Below, piece by piece: positions 1-7,701 of a stretch of 64,000 nt of DNA. The notes beneath the pieces are model-generated. The model saw only the letters and a program-made list of their open reading frames with translations, was not told where the DNA came from and ran no database searches. Each line of letters opens with the position of its first letter. Position 1 is the first letter of the stretch. Origin of the DNA: Nocardia niigatensis NBRC 100131 (GTDB lineage Bacteria; Actinomycetota; Actinomycetes; Mycobacteriales; Mycobacteriaceae); the NCBI RefSeq assembly GCF_000308655.1, contig NZ_BAGC01000114.1, forward strand, positions 124,001 to 188,000, given 5' to 3'. Both the position numbers and the translations under genes were made by a program.

Positions 1-204
1 CTGCAGACCATTCTGGCGGCCGGCTGGCTGCATCGGGGCAGCATCGCGGTGGCCGACAACGTACGGATCCCGGGTGCTCCGGCCTACCGGAGCTACATGC
101 ACCAGTCCGAGGGCGCGAACTGGCGGACCATCGAGCACGACACCCACGTCGAGTATCAGACGCTGCTCAAAGATCTTGTCCTGGAGTCGGAGTACCTGGG
201 CTGA
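1..204 (+). CDS. O-methyltransferase, C-terminal fragment (cut by window edge)
   Basis: Frame 1 is open from the first base to a TGA and gives the last 67 residues of a class I SAM-dependent O-methyltransferase of the caffeoyl-CoA/catechol type. The tail ADNVRIPGAP...ESEYLG matches, at most positions, the end of the intact methyltransferase at 3044-3820, so the two are paralogues. The SAM-binding part lies outside the window. The substrate is unknown. Identification rests on the alignment with the complete copy and is firm. Confidence 0.85.
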   Translation: MQTILAAGWLHRGSIAVADNVRIPGAPAYRSYMHQSEGANWRTIEHDTHVEYQTLLKDLVLESEYLG

Positions 205-224
205 TCACTTTCTATCCTGGGGTC

Positions 225-599
225 ATGGGCTACCGGCTGCTGGCCGATGCGACCGCGATCGTGCACTTCCTGTTCGTGGCCTATGTCGTGGTGGGCGGCT
301 TCATCGCCTGGCGCTGGCCGCGCACGATCTGGCTGCACCTGCTCGCCTTCGGCTGGGGTTTCAGCACCGTCCTGTTCTCCATCGAGTGCCCGCTGACGGA
401 TCTGGAGAACTGGGCGCGGCATCGCGCGGGCGAGGCGGGCCTCCCGTCGAGCGGGTTCATCGATCACTACATCACCGGGGTGCTTTATCCCCGGAGCGCG
501 CTGGAGGAGGTGCGGGTGCTCATGGTGATCTGTGTCGTCGTGTCCTGGGTGGGCCTGTATCTGCTGTCGCGGCGCCGGGCCGCTACACAGCGGTCGTGA
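225..599 (+). CDS. DUF2784 family small membrane protein
   Basis: This 124-residue protein has three or four hydrophobic segments and the DUF2784 pattern: an early VHFLFVAYVVVGG helix, a central WGFSTVLFSIECPLTDLEN block with the conserved ECPLT, then the DHYITGVLYP loop. The biochemical role of the family is unknown. A TATCCT box ends 6 nt before the ATG, so the transcript is probably leaderless. The 3' end overlaps the convergent ABC permease gene by 17 nt. Confidence 0.85.
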   Translation: MGYRLLADATAIVHFLFVAYVVVGGFIAWRWPRTIWLHLLAFGWGFSTVLFSIECPLTDLENWARHRAGEAGLPSSGFIDHYITGVLYPRSALEEVRVLMVICVVVSWVGLYLLSRRRAATQRS

Positions 600-1335
600 T
601 GGTGCGAACAGGTGTGGTGAGCGCCGCCGTCAGCGCGAGGGCCGTCGCGATCAACAGGGCGAGTAGGGATTTCGCGGCATCGGCCGGTGACCAGCCCGCG
701 GCCTCGATGGTCGGTTGCAGGGCGGTGGTGGGCAGGTAGGGCTGAGTCTTCGGGACGGCCGACACCAGCAGACAGACCACATACGCCACGCCGGTGATGC
801 CGGCGGCTACGCCCGCCGAGCCCACCCGAGCTGCCAGGGCCGCGGCGAACACGGCGAACGACACGACCGCAACGGCTTGCACTGCAAGCGAACCCACCGC
901 GGGACCCAGCGGGTAGGACCCGAACAGCGCCCAGCACTCGTACAGCGCGACCGCGGCCCCGACCAACGCGGCTGCCGCGATCACGGCCGCGGCGACCAGG
1001 ATCCGCGGCAGATAGAGCCGCACCGGGGAGACCTCGCGGCTGAAGTAGTAGATACCGATCGGATCGGTATTGCGGAGTGCGCACGCCTGCGCCGCCAGGA
1101 TCATGGACACCGCCGCGACCAGCAGCCCGGTGTTCTTCACGTACTGCTGCAACCCGTCTCGCCAGTCCGGCACGCGCAGCAGCTTGATCTCCGTGGACTG
1201 CCCGATCAGGTCGGGCAGGTACTTCGCCCCGAGCAAGGAGACGACCCCGAACACGACGAACGCCGCGGCCAGGGCGACCAGCCGCCGGGTCCGCAGCCAC
1301 CGGTACCACTCGACTCGGAATACGGTGCGGTTCAT
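583..1335 (-). CDS. ABC-2 type transporter permease
   Basis: This 250-residue membrane protein starts MNRTVFRVEWYRWLRTRR, a positively charged cytoplasmic lead-in typical of ABC-2 permeases, followed by about six hydrophobic helices. Its ATG overlaps the stop of the upstream ATP-binding gene (ATGA), so the two are translationally coupled and probably form one exporter. The frame stays open further upstream, but that part is antisense to the ATPase coding sequence and is not used. The substrate cannot be told from sequence; drugs, lipids or peptides are usual for this type. Confidence 0.85.
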   Translation of the reverse strand: MNRTVFRVEWYRWLRTRRLVALAAAFVVFGVVSLLGAKYLPDLIGQSTEIKLLRVPDWRDGLQQYVKNTGLLVAAVSMILAAQACALRNTDPIGIYYFSREVSPVRLYLPRILVAAAVIAAAALVGAAVALYECWALFGSYPLGPAVGSLAVQAVAVVSFAVFAAALAARVGSAGVAAGITGVAYVVCLLVSAVPKTQPYLPTTALQPTIEAAGWSPADAAKSLLALLIATALALTAALTTPVRTITTAV

Positions 1336-2171
1336 GACTTCTCCCCGATGGCCGCGAAGAACGCGTCGGTCAATGTCGGACGGGCAATGCGAATGTCGTC
1401 GATCTGAGCGCTGTGCGCGGACGCCTCGGCCAGGGCCGGGCCCCACTGCGACTGCTCGGCCTCGATGATCTGCCCGCCGGCCATGGCGATCCGCAGGGTC
1501 GGCGCGGCGGTGTGCTGATCGAGGAACTCCCCTGTCTCCCCGGCGAAGACGGCTTGTCCTCGATGCAGGACCAGCAGCCGGTCGGCGAGATCCTCGACAT
1601 CGGCGAGCAGGTGGCTGGAGAACACGACCGTCATCCGGCGGCCCAGCTCCCGCATGAGCCTCAGCACGGCGGCGCGGCCCTCGGGATCGAGTGCGCTGGT
1701 GGGTTCGTCGAGGATGAGCACCTCGGGCTCGCGCACCAGCGCGGCAGCGATTCCCAGGCGCTGCAGCATGCCCCGCGAGAAGCCCCCGGCGCGCCGGTGC
1801 GCGTGCCGCTCCAGGTCCACGGCCGCCAGGGCCTCGTCGGTTGGCCAGGCGCCGGTGCCGTGGACCGATCCGATGGCCCGGGACTGTTCGAGTACCTCCC
1901 GCGCGGAGAGCCACGGCTCGAATCCCGGTGTGTCCGGGCAGTATCCGAGGGCGTCGAGCCCGACCGGCACCCGCACGGATCCGGCGGCGACCGGTTGCAG
2001 GCCCAGCACGGTGCGGATCAGCGTGGTCTTGCCCGCGCCGTTGAGCCCGATCAGCCCCACGACGCCGGGCGCGTCCACGGTCCAGCTCACCCCGTCCAGG
2101 GCGAGGAATGCACCGAAGCGCACCGACACGTCGGTGACCTCGAGGTGTGGTTCAGCCACGGACCTGCTCAC
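1332..2171 (-). CDS. ABC transporter ATP-binding protein
   Basis: This 279-residue nucleotide-binding subunit has Walker A GLNGAGKTT near residue 42, the signature region FSRGMLQRLGIA, Walker B VLILDEPTSALDPEG near residue 157 and the switch His in VVFSSHLL. The C-terminal extension is typical of CcmA/DrrA-like exporters. It sits between a small PLDc_N membrane protein (20-nt overlap) and the permease (4-nt overlap) in a three-gene operon. It should power export through the adjacent permease at the inner membrane. Confidence 0.93.
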   Translation of the reverse strand: MSRSVAEPHLEVTDVSVRFGAFLALDGVSWTVDAPGVVGLIGLNGAGKTTLIRTVLGLQPVAAGSVRVPVGLDALGYCPDTPGFEPWLSAREVLEQSRAIGSVHGTGAWPTDEALAAVDLERHAHRRAGGFSRGMLQRLGIAAALVREPEVLILDEPTSALDPEGRAAVLRLMRELGRRMTVVFSSHLLADVEDLADRLLVLHRGQAVFAGETGEFLDQHTAAPTLRIAMAGGQIIEAEQSQWGPALAEASAHSAQIDDIRIARPTLTDAFFAAIGEKS

Positions 2172-2355
2172 CGTCCCGGCCGACGATCAGATAGATGATC
2201 CCGCCGAGCGGAATGCTGATCAGGCAGATGATCGCCCACGCCCATTTGGGCAGGTACTTCACCTGGGTGCGGTACAGGTCGTACCAGCAGAAACCGACGA
2301 AGCCGAGTCCCACCACGATCAGTGGGACGAGTGCGGCCACCGGGATGTTCGACAC
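2152..2355 (-). CDS. PLDc_N (phospholipase D N-terminal-like) membrane protein
   Basis: This 67-residue protein has two transmembrane helices (about residues 5-27 and 38-58). The YLPKWAWAIICLISIPLGGIIYL region is the hallmark of the PLDc_N family, here without any phospholipase domain. Such proteins are often encoded first in small ABC exporter operons of actinobacteria, as here, where the 3' end overlaps the ATPase gene by 20 nt. Its function is unknown; a role as accessory subunit of the exporter is inferred from position only. Confidence 0.75.
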   Translation of the reverse strand: MSNIPVAALVPLIVVGLGFVGFCWYDLYRTQVKYLPKWAWAIICLISIPLGGIIYLIVGRDGEQVRG

Positions 2356-2447
2356 CGCGATTTCCCCTCTTCAGAGCCATCCGAGCAATTGCTATCAGAT
2401 GCGCGAACATTATCAACGACGGTAACCATACTGCTAGGGTCGTGGCT

Positions 2448-3008
2448 GTGGAATCCGTCGAACTTCTTCTGCACCCGGTCCGCCTGCGGATCGTGCAGGC
2501 CTTCCTCGGCGAGCGGACGCTGACCACGAGCGAACTCCATGCCGAGCTGGGCGATGTGCCCCCCGGCAGCCTTTACCGGCACGTGGCCCAGCTGGTCACC
2601 GCGGGCATCCTGGATGTCGTCAACGAACGCCGGGTCCGCGGCACCGTGGAACGCACCTACCGGCTGCGCCTGTCGGCCGCCCAGATCACCCCCGACCAGC
2701 TCGACGCCATGAGCCCGGAGGACCATCGGCGCGCGTTCATGGGCTTCATCGCCGGCCTCATCGCCGACTTCGATCGCTACGTCGACGCGGGCGACATCGA
2801 CTACGTGCGCGACGGAGTCGGCTATCGCATGATGGGCCTGTGGCTCGACGATGCCGAGTTCGCCGAGCTCGCCCGCGACATGGGCCGCGTGCTGGCCTCG
2901 CGCCTGGCCAATCCCCCTGCTCCGGGCCGTAGGCGGCGCATCCTCAGCACCATCCTCGTCCCCGATACCCCGGCCCCCGAAAGCGAAAAGGCTTCGGGCA
3001 CGGCATAA
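2448..3008 (+). CDS. Winged-helix (ArsR-like) transcriptional regulator
   Basis: This 186-residue protein has an N-terminal winged helix: LLHPVRLRIVQAFLGERTLTTSELHAELGDVPPGSLYRHVAQLVTAGILDVVNERRVRGTVERTYRL reads as helix-turn-helix plus wing in the ArsR/HTH_20 style (split here only by the length rule: LLHPVRLRIVQAFLGE, then SLYRHVAQLVTAGIL). The C-terminal half is helical and probably dimerises or senses a ligand. GTG 2448 is preferred over GTG 2442 because TAGGGT at 2435-2440 then lies 7 nt upstream, the leaderless arrangement seen throughout the window. It diverges from the ABC exporter operon and is its likely regulator. Confidence 0.82.
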   Translation: MESVELLLHPVRLRIVQAFLGERTLTTSELHAELGDVPPGSLYRHVAQLVTAGILDVVNERRVRGTVERTYRLRLSAAQITPDQLDAMSPEDHRRAFMGFIAGLIADFDRYVDAGDIDYVRDGVGYRMMGLWLDDAEFAELARDMGRVLASRLANPPAPGRRRRILSTILVPDTPAPESEKASGTA

Positions 3009-3043
3009 TCGCGCTGGCCGTCACAGCGAACGAAGGGGACTTC

Positions 3044-3820
3044 ATGGGCGACACATCGATCGGGTCGATCCTGCTCGAGCGAGTGGTGTATCCGGTGCGC
3101 ACGGCCATCAGCACCGTGCGCGGACTCGGAAACTTCACCCGCACCGGACAATTCGGCGACGGCCGCGAGGCCGCGGTGCGCGACCACGTGCTCGCGAACG
3201 CCGAGCAGGGCAACCCCGAGAGTGTGCTGGCGGCCATCGACCGCTTCGCCCGGACCCGCAGCAACCTCGTGAACATCGGCGACGAGAAGGGTCTGCTGCT
3301 GGATGCCGCTGTGCGCAAGGCGGATCCGACGCTGCTGCTCGAACTGGGCACCTACATCGGCTACAGCGCGGTCCGCACCGCCCGCACCATGCCGGAGGGC
3401 GCGCGGCTGATCTCGGTCGAGTTCAGCGCCGCCAATGCCGAGGTGGCCCGGGCCATCATCGCCCACGCGGGGCTCGCGGATCGGGTGACCGTGGTGGTCG
3501 GCACCATCGGCGACGGCGGCGAGACCATACGGCGCCTCACCGAGGAGCACGGGATCACCGCGGGCGCACTCGATTTCGTCTTCGTCGACCATGACAAGTC
3601 CGCGTACCTGGCCGACCTGAAGCACATACTGGCTGCGGGCTGGCTGCACCCGGGCAGCATCGTCGTCGCCGACAATATGCGCGTCCCGGGCGCGCCGGAC
3701 TACCTGCAGTACATGCGCGAGGCCGAGGGCAAGACCTGGCGCACCGTCGAGCACGACACCCATATCGAGTACCAGTCCCTGCTCAAGGACCGGGTACTCG
3801 AGTCGGAATACCTGGGCTGA
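3044..3820 (+). CDS. SAM-dependent O-methyltransferase (COMT/CCoAOMT type)
   Basis: This 258-residue class I methyltransferase has motif I LLELGTYIGYSAV near residue 98, the acidic ISVEF strand that binds the SAM ribose, and LDFVFVDHDKSAYL, which supplies the metal-binding and catalytic Asp/His region of catechol-type enzymes. The start follows a GAAGGGGA ribosome site, and CATAAT at 3004-3009 is a plausible -10. It is a paralogue of the fragment at 1-204. Such enzymes methylate catechols or other vicinal diols; no substrate can be assigned. A strong hairpin follows the stop. Confidence 0.9.
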   Translation: MGDTSIGSILLERVVYPVRTAISTVRGLGNFTRTGQFGDGREAAVRDHVLANAEQGNPESVLAAIDRFARTRSNLVNIGDEKGLLLDAAVRKADPTLLLELGTYIGYSAVRTARTMPEGARLISVEFSAANAEVARAIIAHAGLADRVTVVVGTIGDGGETIRRLTEEHGITAGALDFVFVDHDKSAYLADLKHILAAGWLHPGSIVVADNMRVPGAPDYLQYMREAEGKTWRTVEHDTHIEYQSLLKDRVLESEYLG

Positions 3821-3832
3821 CCCGGCTCGGAT

Positions 3833-3863
3833 ACCCGGGCCGGGCCCGCTTCTCGGCCCGGGT
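3833..3863. terminator. Hairpin between convergent genes
   Basis: Perfect 10-bp arms ACCCGGGCCG and CGGCCCGGGT enclose an 11-nt loop. The hairpin starts 12 nt after the methyltransferase stop and ends exactly beside the P450 stop, so it can serve both strands. There is no T-tract. Confidence 0.65.
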
Positions 3864-5225
3864 TCAGCGGCGCCGCAGCGTCACGGGCAGATCGTCCTTG
3901 GGCAGCGGCGTGGCACTCGTGTCGAGGGGCATGACATAGTCCTGCGGCACTTCCCATTCGAAGCCGCGCAGCAGCTGGTGCACGATCGTCTTGATCTCGA
4001 GTCCGGCGAAGTGCTGGCCGAGGCATTTGTGCGCGCCGGCCCCGAACGGGGCCCACGCCACCCGGTGCCGCTTGTGCTCGGCGCGTTCGTCCGAGAAGCG
4101 CTCGGGGTCGAATTCCTCGGGCTGCGACCACATGTCGGGACGGCGGTGGTTGACGCTGATCGGGACCACGACGAAGGACCCCTTCGGCACGAAGTACCCG
4201 CACACCTCGGTGTCTTCCTGCACGGCACGCGGGAAGATCTGCACCGGGGTGCAGAGCCGGGTGGTCTCCTTGATGATCCAGTCGAGTTCGGTCAGCTCGG
4301 CGAGTTCGTCGTACCCGAGTTCGAAGGGCATCTCGAGGGAGCGCGCCCGCGCGCGCTTCTGCCACTCCGGGTACTTGGCCATGTTGTAGACGACGCCGGA
4401 CAGCGTGGTCGTGGTGGTGTCATGGGCGGCGGCCAGCAGGAAGATCATGTGGTTCACGATGTCCTGGTCGGTGAACCGATCGCCGTCGTCGCCGGCGGCC
4501 TGGCACAGCATGGAAAGCAGGTCGGTGCCGGGCTTCTCGCGGGCGGCGACGATGCGCTCGGCGAGGAAGGCCGCCATGGTCTTGCGAGCGCGCATGCCCC
4601 GCCACCAGCGGTTGCCGGGAATGGCGACGCGCACCATCGCGCCGCCGGCCTGCAGGATGTCCATGGTGGCGCCGCAGATGCGCTCGGCCTCGTCGCGCGG
4701 CAGGCGCGCACCCATGAAGACCTCCAGCACGATGTCCAGGGTGAGGCGCTGCAGGTGCTGGTGCATGAGCACCGGAGTCCCCTGGGCCACACTGCCTTCC
4801 GGAAGTTTGCTCAGGTGCCGGTCGGCGATCTCGTGCATGTCCTTCAGATAGGACGTGAGGGCGCCGCGGCCGAAGGCCTGCTGCATGATCGAACGGTGGC
4901 TGCGGTGCTCGTCGAAGTCCAGCCGGACCAGACCGCGGTCGAAGAACGGCCCCTGCAGCGGAGCCCACGCCGGACCGTTGGCGAACACCCGGTCCTTGTT
5001 CATCAGGATGCGCTGTGCCGCCTCGGGTCCGCTGGCGATGATCCACTTGTCACCGAACATATTCAGCACGAAGAGCGGGCCGTAGGCCGCCTCGTCCGCG
5101 AAGGCGGCCCCGGTGGGGTCGCGGCGCTGCCGCTGCAGCTGGGCGATCCAGTGCGTCGCGGGCCCGGTGATCTGCTTCAGATCACTGCCTTCCGGCGGAG
5201 CGGCGACGAATTGTGTTCTGGGCAT
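3864..5225 (-). CDS. Cytochrome P450
   Basis: This 453-residue bacterial class I P450 has the I-helix oxygen-activation motif AAAHDTTTTTL near residue 267, K-helix ExxR as ETTR near 319, and the haem loop FGAGAHKCLG with the cysteine ligand near 399. The start was set at ATG 5225 (MPRTQF) because AGGAGG lies about 8 nt upstream; an upstream GTG/ATG in frame lacks this. It is encoded 62 nt downstream of a type II thioesterase on the same strand, suggesting a small biosynthetic or fatty-acid-tailoring unit. The substrate is unknown; ferredoxin partners are not encoded nearby. Confidence 0.94.
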   Translation of the reverse strand: MPRTQFVAAPPEGSDLKQITGPATHWIAQLQRQRRDPTGAAFADEAAYGPLFVLNMFGDKWIIASGPEAAQRILMNKDRVFANGPAWAPLQGPFFDRGLVRLDFDEHRSHRSIMQQAFGRGALTSYLKDMHEIADRHLSKLPEGSVAQGTPVLMHQHLQRLTLDIVLEVFMGARLPRDEAERICGATMDILQAGGAMVRVAIPGNRWWRGMRARKTMAAFLAERIVAAREKPGTDLLSMLCQAAGDDGDRFTDQDIVNHMIFLLAAAHDTTTTTLSGVVYNMAKYPEWQKRARARSLEMPFELGYDELAELTELDWIIKETTRLCTPVQIFPRAVQEDTEVCGYFVPKGSFVVVPISVNHRRPDMWSQPEEFDPERFSDERAEHKRHRVAWAPFGAGAHKCLGQHFAGLEIKTIVHQLLRGFEWEVPQDYVMPLDTSATPLPKDDLPVTLRRR

Positions 5226-5287
5226 TGAGAACCCCCTCCTGCTACGAAGACGCAACGGAGGAAGCTACCCGCCCGAACGCGGGGTGC

Positions 5288-6076
5288 TCAACTCGAGCGC
5301 CCCGGTACCTCCGCTGCCAGCGCCCGGGCGATCAAATCGACCAGCACGGGCTGGTTTTCGGGCAGATCCAAATAGAAGTGGCCGCCGGGGAAGGTGGCGA
5401 GGTCGAATCCGGCGGCGGTGTAGTCGCGCCACTCCCCCGCCTGCGCGGCCGAAGTGGTCGGGTCGGCGGAGCTGACCAGCGTAGTGATCGGCGCGCGCAG
5501 GGGTGCCCCCGGCCGGTGCCGGTAGGTCTCGACCGCGCGGTAGTCGCTCCGCAGGGCCGGGAGCACCACTTCGGCCAGGCCGGGCTCGTCGCGCAGGATC
5601 CGCACCGACGCCGGGTCGTTCGACAGGCGTTCGAGATCGGCGATGAGGCCCTCGTCGGGTCCGGCGTGCAGGCGGGCGGTTTCGCTGAAAGCCGGTGCGG
5701 GACGGCCGGAGACGAACAGATGGGTCAGCGCGCGCCCGCCCGCCTCGACCCGGCGGGCGGCCTCGTAGGCGACGGTCGCGCCCATGCTGTGTCCGAAGAT
5801 GGCCAGCCGCACGTCCTTCGGCCAGGCGAGCAGGTCGGTGGCGGCCCGATCGGCCAGCTCGGTGAGCACGGATATCGGTTCGTCGGCGAGGCGGTCCTGG
5901 CGGCCGGGGTACTGCACGCCGAACACCGCGGTGCCCGAGCCGAAACGCTGGGCCAGCTCACGGTAGGCGGTGACCGAGCCGCCACCCGGCGGGAAACAGA
6001 CCAGTACGGTGTCGGGGCGCGGATCGGATTTCAGTTCGCGTAGCCAGGCGGTTCCGGTGAGTCGTTGGGCTGTCAT
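5288..6076 (-). CDS. Type II thioesterase (alpha/beta hydrolase, GrsT-like)
   Basis: This 262-residue thioesterase has VLVCFPPGGGSVTAYREL, the nucleophile elbow GHSMG near residue 97, a catalytic Asp in SSADPTTS near 203 and a catalytic His in FPGGHFYLD near 234. Type II thioesterases hydrolyse misprimed acyl groups from carrier proteins of NRPS or PKS lines. No carrier-protein synthase lies in this window; the nearest relative is the lone condensation-domain gene at 15734. A CATACT box 7 nt before the ATG suggests leaderless transcription. It probably co-transcribes with the P450. Confidence 0.9.
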   Translation of the reverse strand: MTAQRLTGTAWLRELKSDPRPDTVLVCFPPGGGSVTAYRELAQRFGSGTAVFGVQYPGRQDRLADEPISVLTELADRAATDLLAWPKDVRLAIFGHSMGATVAYEAARRVEAGGRALTHLFVSGRPAPAFSETARLHAGPDEGLIADLERLSNDPASVRILRDEPGLAEVVLPALRSDYRAVETYRHRPGAPLRAPITTLVSSADPTTSAAQAGEWRDYTAAGFDLATFPGGHFYLDLPENQPVLVDLIARALAAEVPGRSS

Positions 6077-6141
6077 CCGATCGAGTATGCCGTGAGAAAT
6101 GCCATCGCGGTCAGGCCCGGCGCCGGCGATACAGTCGGGTC

Positions 6142-7512
6142 GTGGTTACTTACGATGCGCTGGTCCGTGATTACGAGGCCGGAATCGGCGTCCCGGGGTC
6201 GGCGCTGCCGGCGCTGGATCCGGGTGCGAATCTGGCTGCGACGCTGCCGGTCTGGGCGCTGTCGGGCGGTGCGGTGGCGGCCTTCGCGGCGGCTGCGGAT
6301 CGCTGGCGGGTCGCCTGCGGCGTGCCGGCGCTGGGCGGTGCGCTCGACCCCGCCCGGATCACCGCCGCCTTCTCCAGTGAGCGCCTGTTCCGGCTCGACG
6401 GAGAATCGCCGGGCATCTTCGCAGAGCTGTCGGGCTTCTTCAGGGCTGCGGACGCATGGGTGCGCACGCATGCCAACTATCCGCATCATCGCGAAAGGTT
6501 GCTCGCGGCCGTGGAATTGCCGGAAACGGCCACACGTGAGGACTTCACCCGCCGCGCGGCGACACTGACGGCCGCGGATATCGAACAGCGGGCCACCGCG
6601 CTCGGTGCGATCGCGGTGCGCGTCCGGACCGAGCAGGAGTGGGCCGAGAGCGCGCCGGGCCGGGCCGCCGCTTCCGGCCCGCTGGTGGCCGTGGAAACGC
6701 GTGGTGATCGAGGCGTATTCGAGTGTCCCACTGCCGCAACACAATTGCTGCCACTGCGCGGGATCCGCGTTCTCGATCTCACGCGGGTGATCGCCGGACC
6801 GGTGGCGACGCGGGCGTTGGCCCTGCTCGGAGCCGATGTGCTGCGGATCGACCCGCCCAGGTTGCCGGAAATCTGCTGGCAGTACCTGGACACCTGTCAA
6901 GGGAAGCGTTCCACCGTAGTCGATTTGCGTACTGGACTTCCCGTCCTTCGCGAATTGATCAGCAATGCGGACATAATCATCTCGGGTTACCGACCGGGCA
7001 GCTTGGAACGCCTCGGAGTGCGCCCCGGGGAAATTGGTCCGGGAATTGTCCACGGTCGAGTTTCGGCATGGGGCGAACTCGGCCCGTGGGGTGATCGACG
7101 CGGTTTCGACAGCATCGTGCAGGCAGCATCGGGAATTTCGCTCATCGAAGGCACGCAGCATAATTCGCGTGGCGAATCATCTGTGGGCGCCCTCCCGGCC
7201 CAGGCGCTCGATCATGCCAGCGGATACCTGCTCGCGGCGGGGGTGCTCGACGGGCTGGTCGCCCGCCGTGGCGACGGCCTCGGTCGCGATGTCCGGGTTG
7301 CCCTGGCACGCACGGCATCCTGGCTGATCACGGCACCGGTCCGGACACCCGTCCACGCATCCGCCGCGACGCCCGATGCGCGGTACGCGCGCACCCACGG
7401 CTCGGTGACCACGGCGGGACCGGCGCTGACCGAGTATCCGGACCATCCATGGCCCGCTCCGGCCCACGGTTCGAGCGCTCCCGAGTGGAAAGTCCGACCA
7501 GACGGTTCGTAG
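6142..7512 (+). CDS. CaiB/BaiF (class III) CoA-transferase family protein
   Basis: This 456-residue protein has an N-terminal helical region of about 190 residues, followed by a class III CoA-transferase core: LRGIRVLDLTRVIAGPVATR, GADVLRIDPPR, GKRSTVVDLRT and PGIVHGRVSAWG. The Asp in ALPAQALDHASG occupies the place of the family's covalent aspartate, as far as can be judged by eye. The start is GTG with TACAGT 6 nt upstream (leaderless). It diverges from the thioesterase/P450 pair. The class moves CoA between carboxylic acids or isomerises acyl-CoAs; the specific acid is unknown. Confidence 0.83.
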   Translation: MVTYDALVRDYEAGIGVPGSALPALDPGANLAATLPVWALSGGAVAAFAAAADRWRVACGVPALGGALDPARITAAFSSERLFRLDGESPGIFAELSGFFRAADAWVRTHANYPHHRERLLAAVELPETATREDFTRRAATLTAADIEQRATALGAIAVRVRTEQEWAESAPGRAAASGPLVAVETRGDRGVFECPTAATQLLPLRGIRVLDLTRVIAGPVATRALALLGADVLRIDPPRLPEICWQYLDTCQGKRSTVVDLRTGLPVLRELISNADIIISGYRPGSLERLGVRPGEIGPGIVHGRVSAWGELGPWGDRRGFDSIVQAASGISLIEGTQHNSRGESSVGALPAQALDHASGYLLAAGVLDGLVARRGDGLGRDVRVALARTASWLITAPVRTPVHASAATPDARYARTHGSVTTAGPALTEYPDHPWPAPAHGSSAPEWKVRPDGS

Positions 7513-7601
7513 CAGGCGCGAATGTATACAACCTGCTGCACGCACACCCGCAAGTGCATCAGCAAATTAGCCGAATTGCCTTGCAATACAGCGGTTTCAA
7601 C

Positions 7602-7628
7602 ACGCCGTACTTATCCCCCGTACGGCGT
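7602..7628. promoter_or_regulatory. 9-bp inverted repeat in the exporter leader
   Basis: ACGCCGTAC and GTACGGCGT are perfect complements around a 9-nt spacer. It lies 89 nt after the CoA-transferase stop and about 75 nt before the MFS gene. It could be a weak terminator for the former, since AT-rich sequence follows, or an operator for the latter. Confidence 0.4.
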
Positions 7629-7648
7629 TAATAAATGAGACCCTGAAA

Positions 7649-7679
7649 CCGACATCAAAATTGTCGACCCGTATGTCGG
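7649..7679. promoter_or_regulatory. 7-bp inverted repeat just before the MFS gene
   Basis: CCGACAT and ATGTCGG pair perfectly across 17 nt. The right arm ends 9 nt before the GGAGG ribosome site of the exporter gene. The place fits an operator for a local repressor such as the TetR at 9257-9826, or an RNA hairpin near the ribosome site. This is inferred from position only. Confidence 0.35.
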
Positions 7680-7701
7680 CATGCGGATGGAGGACCTCAT
7701 C

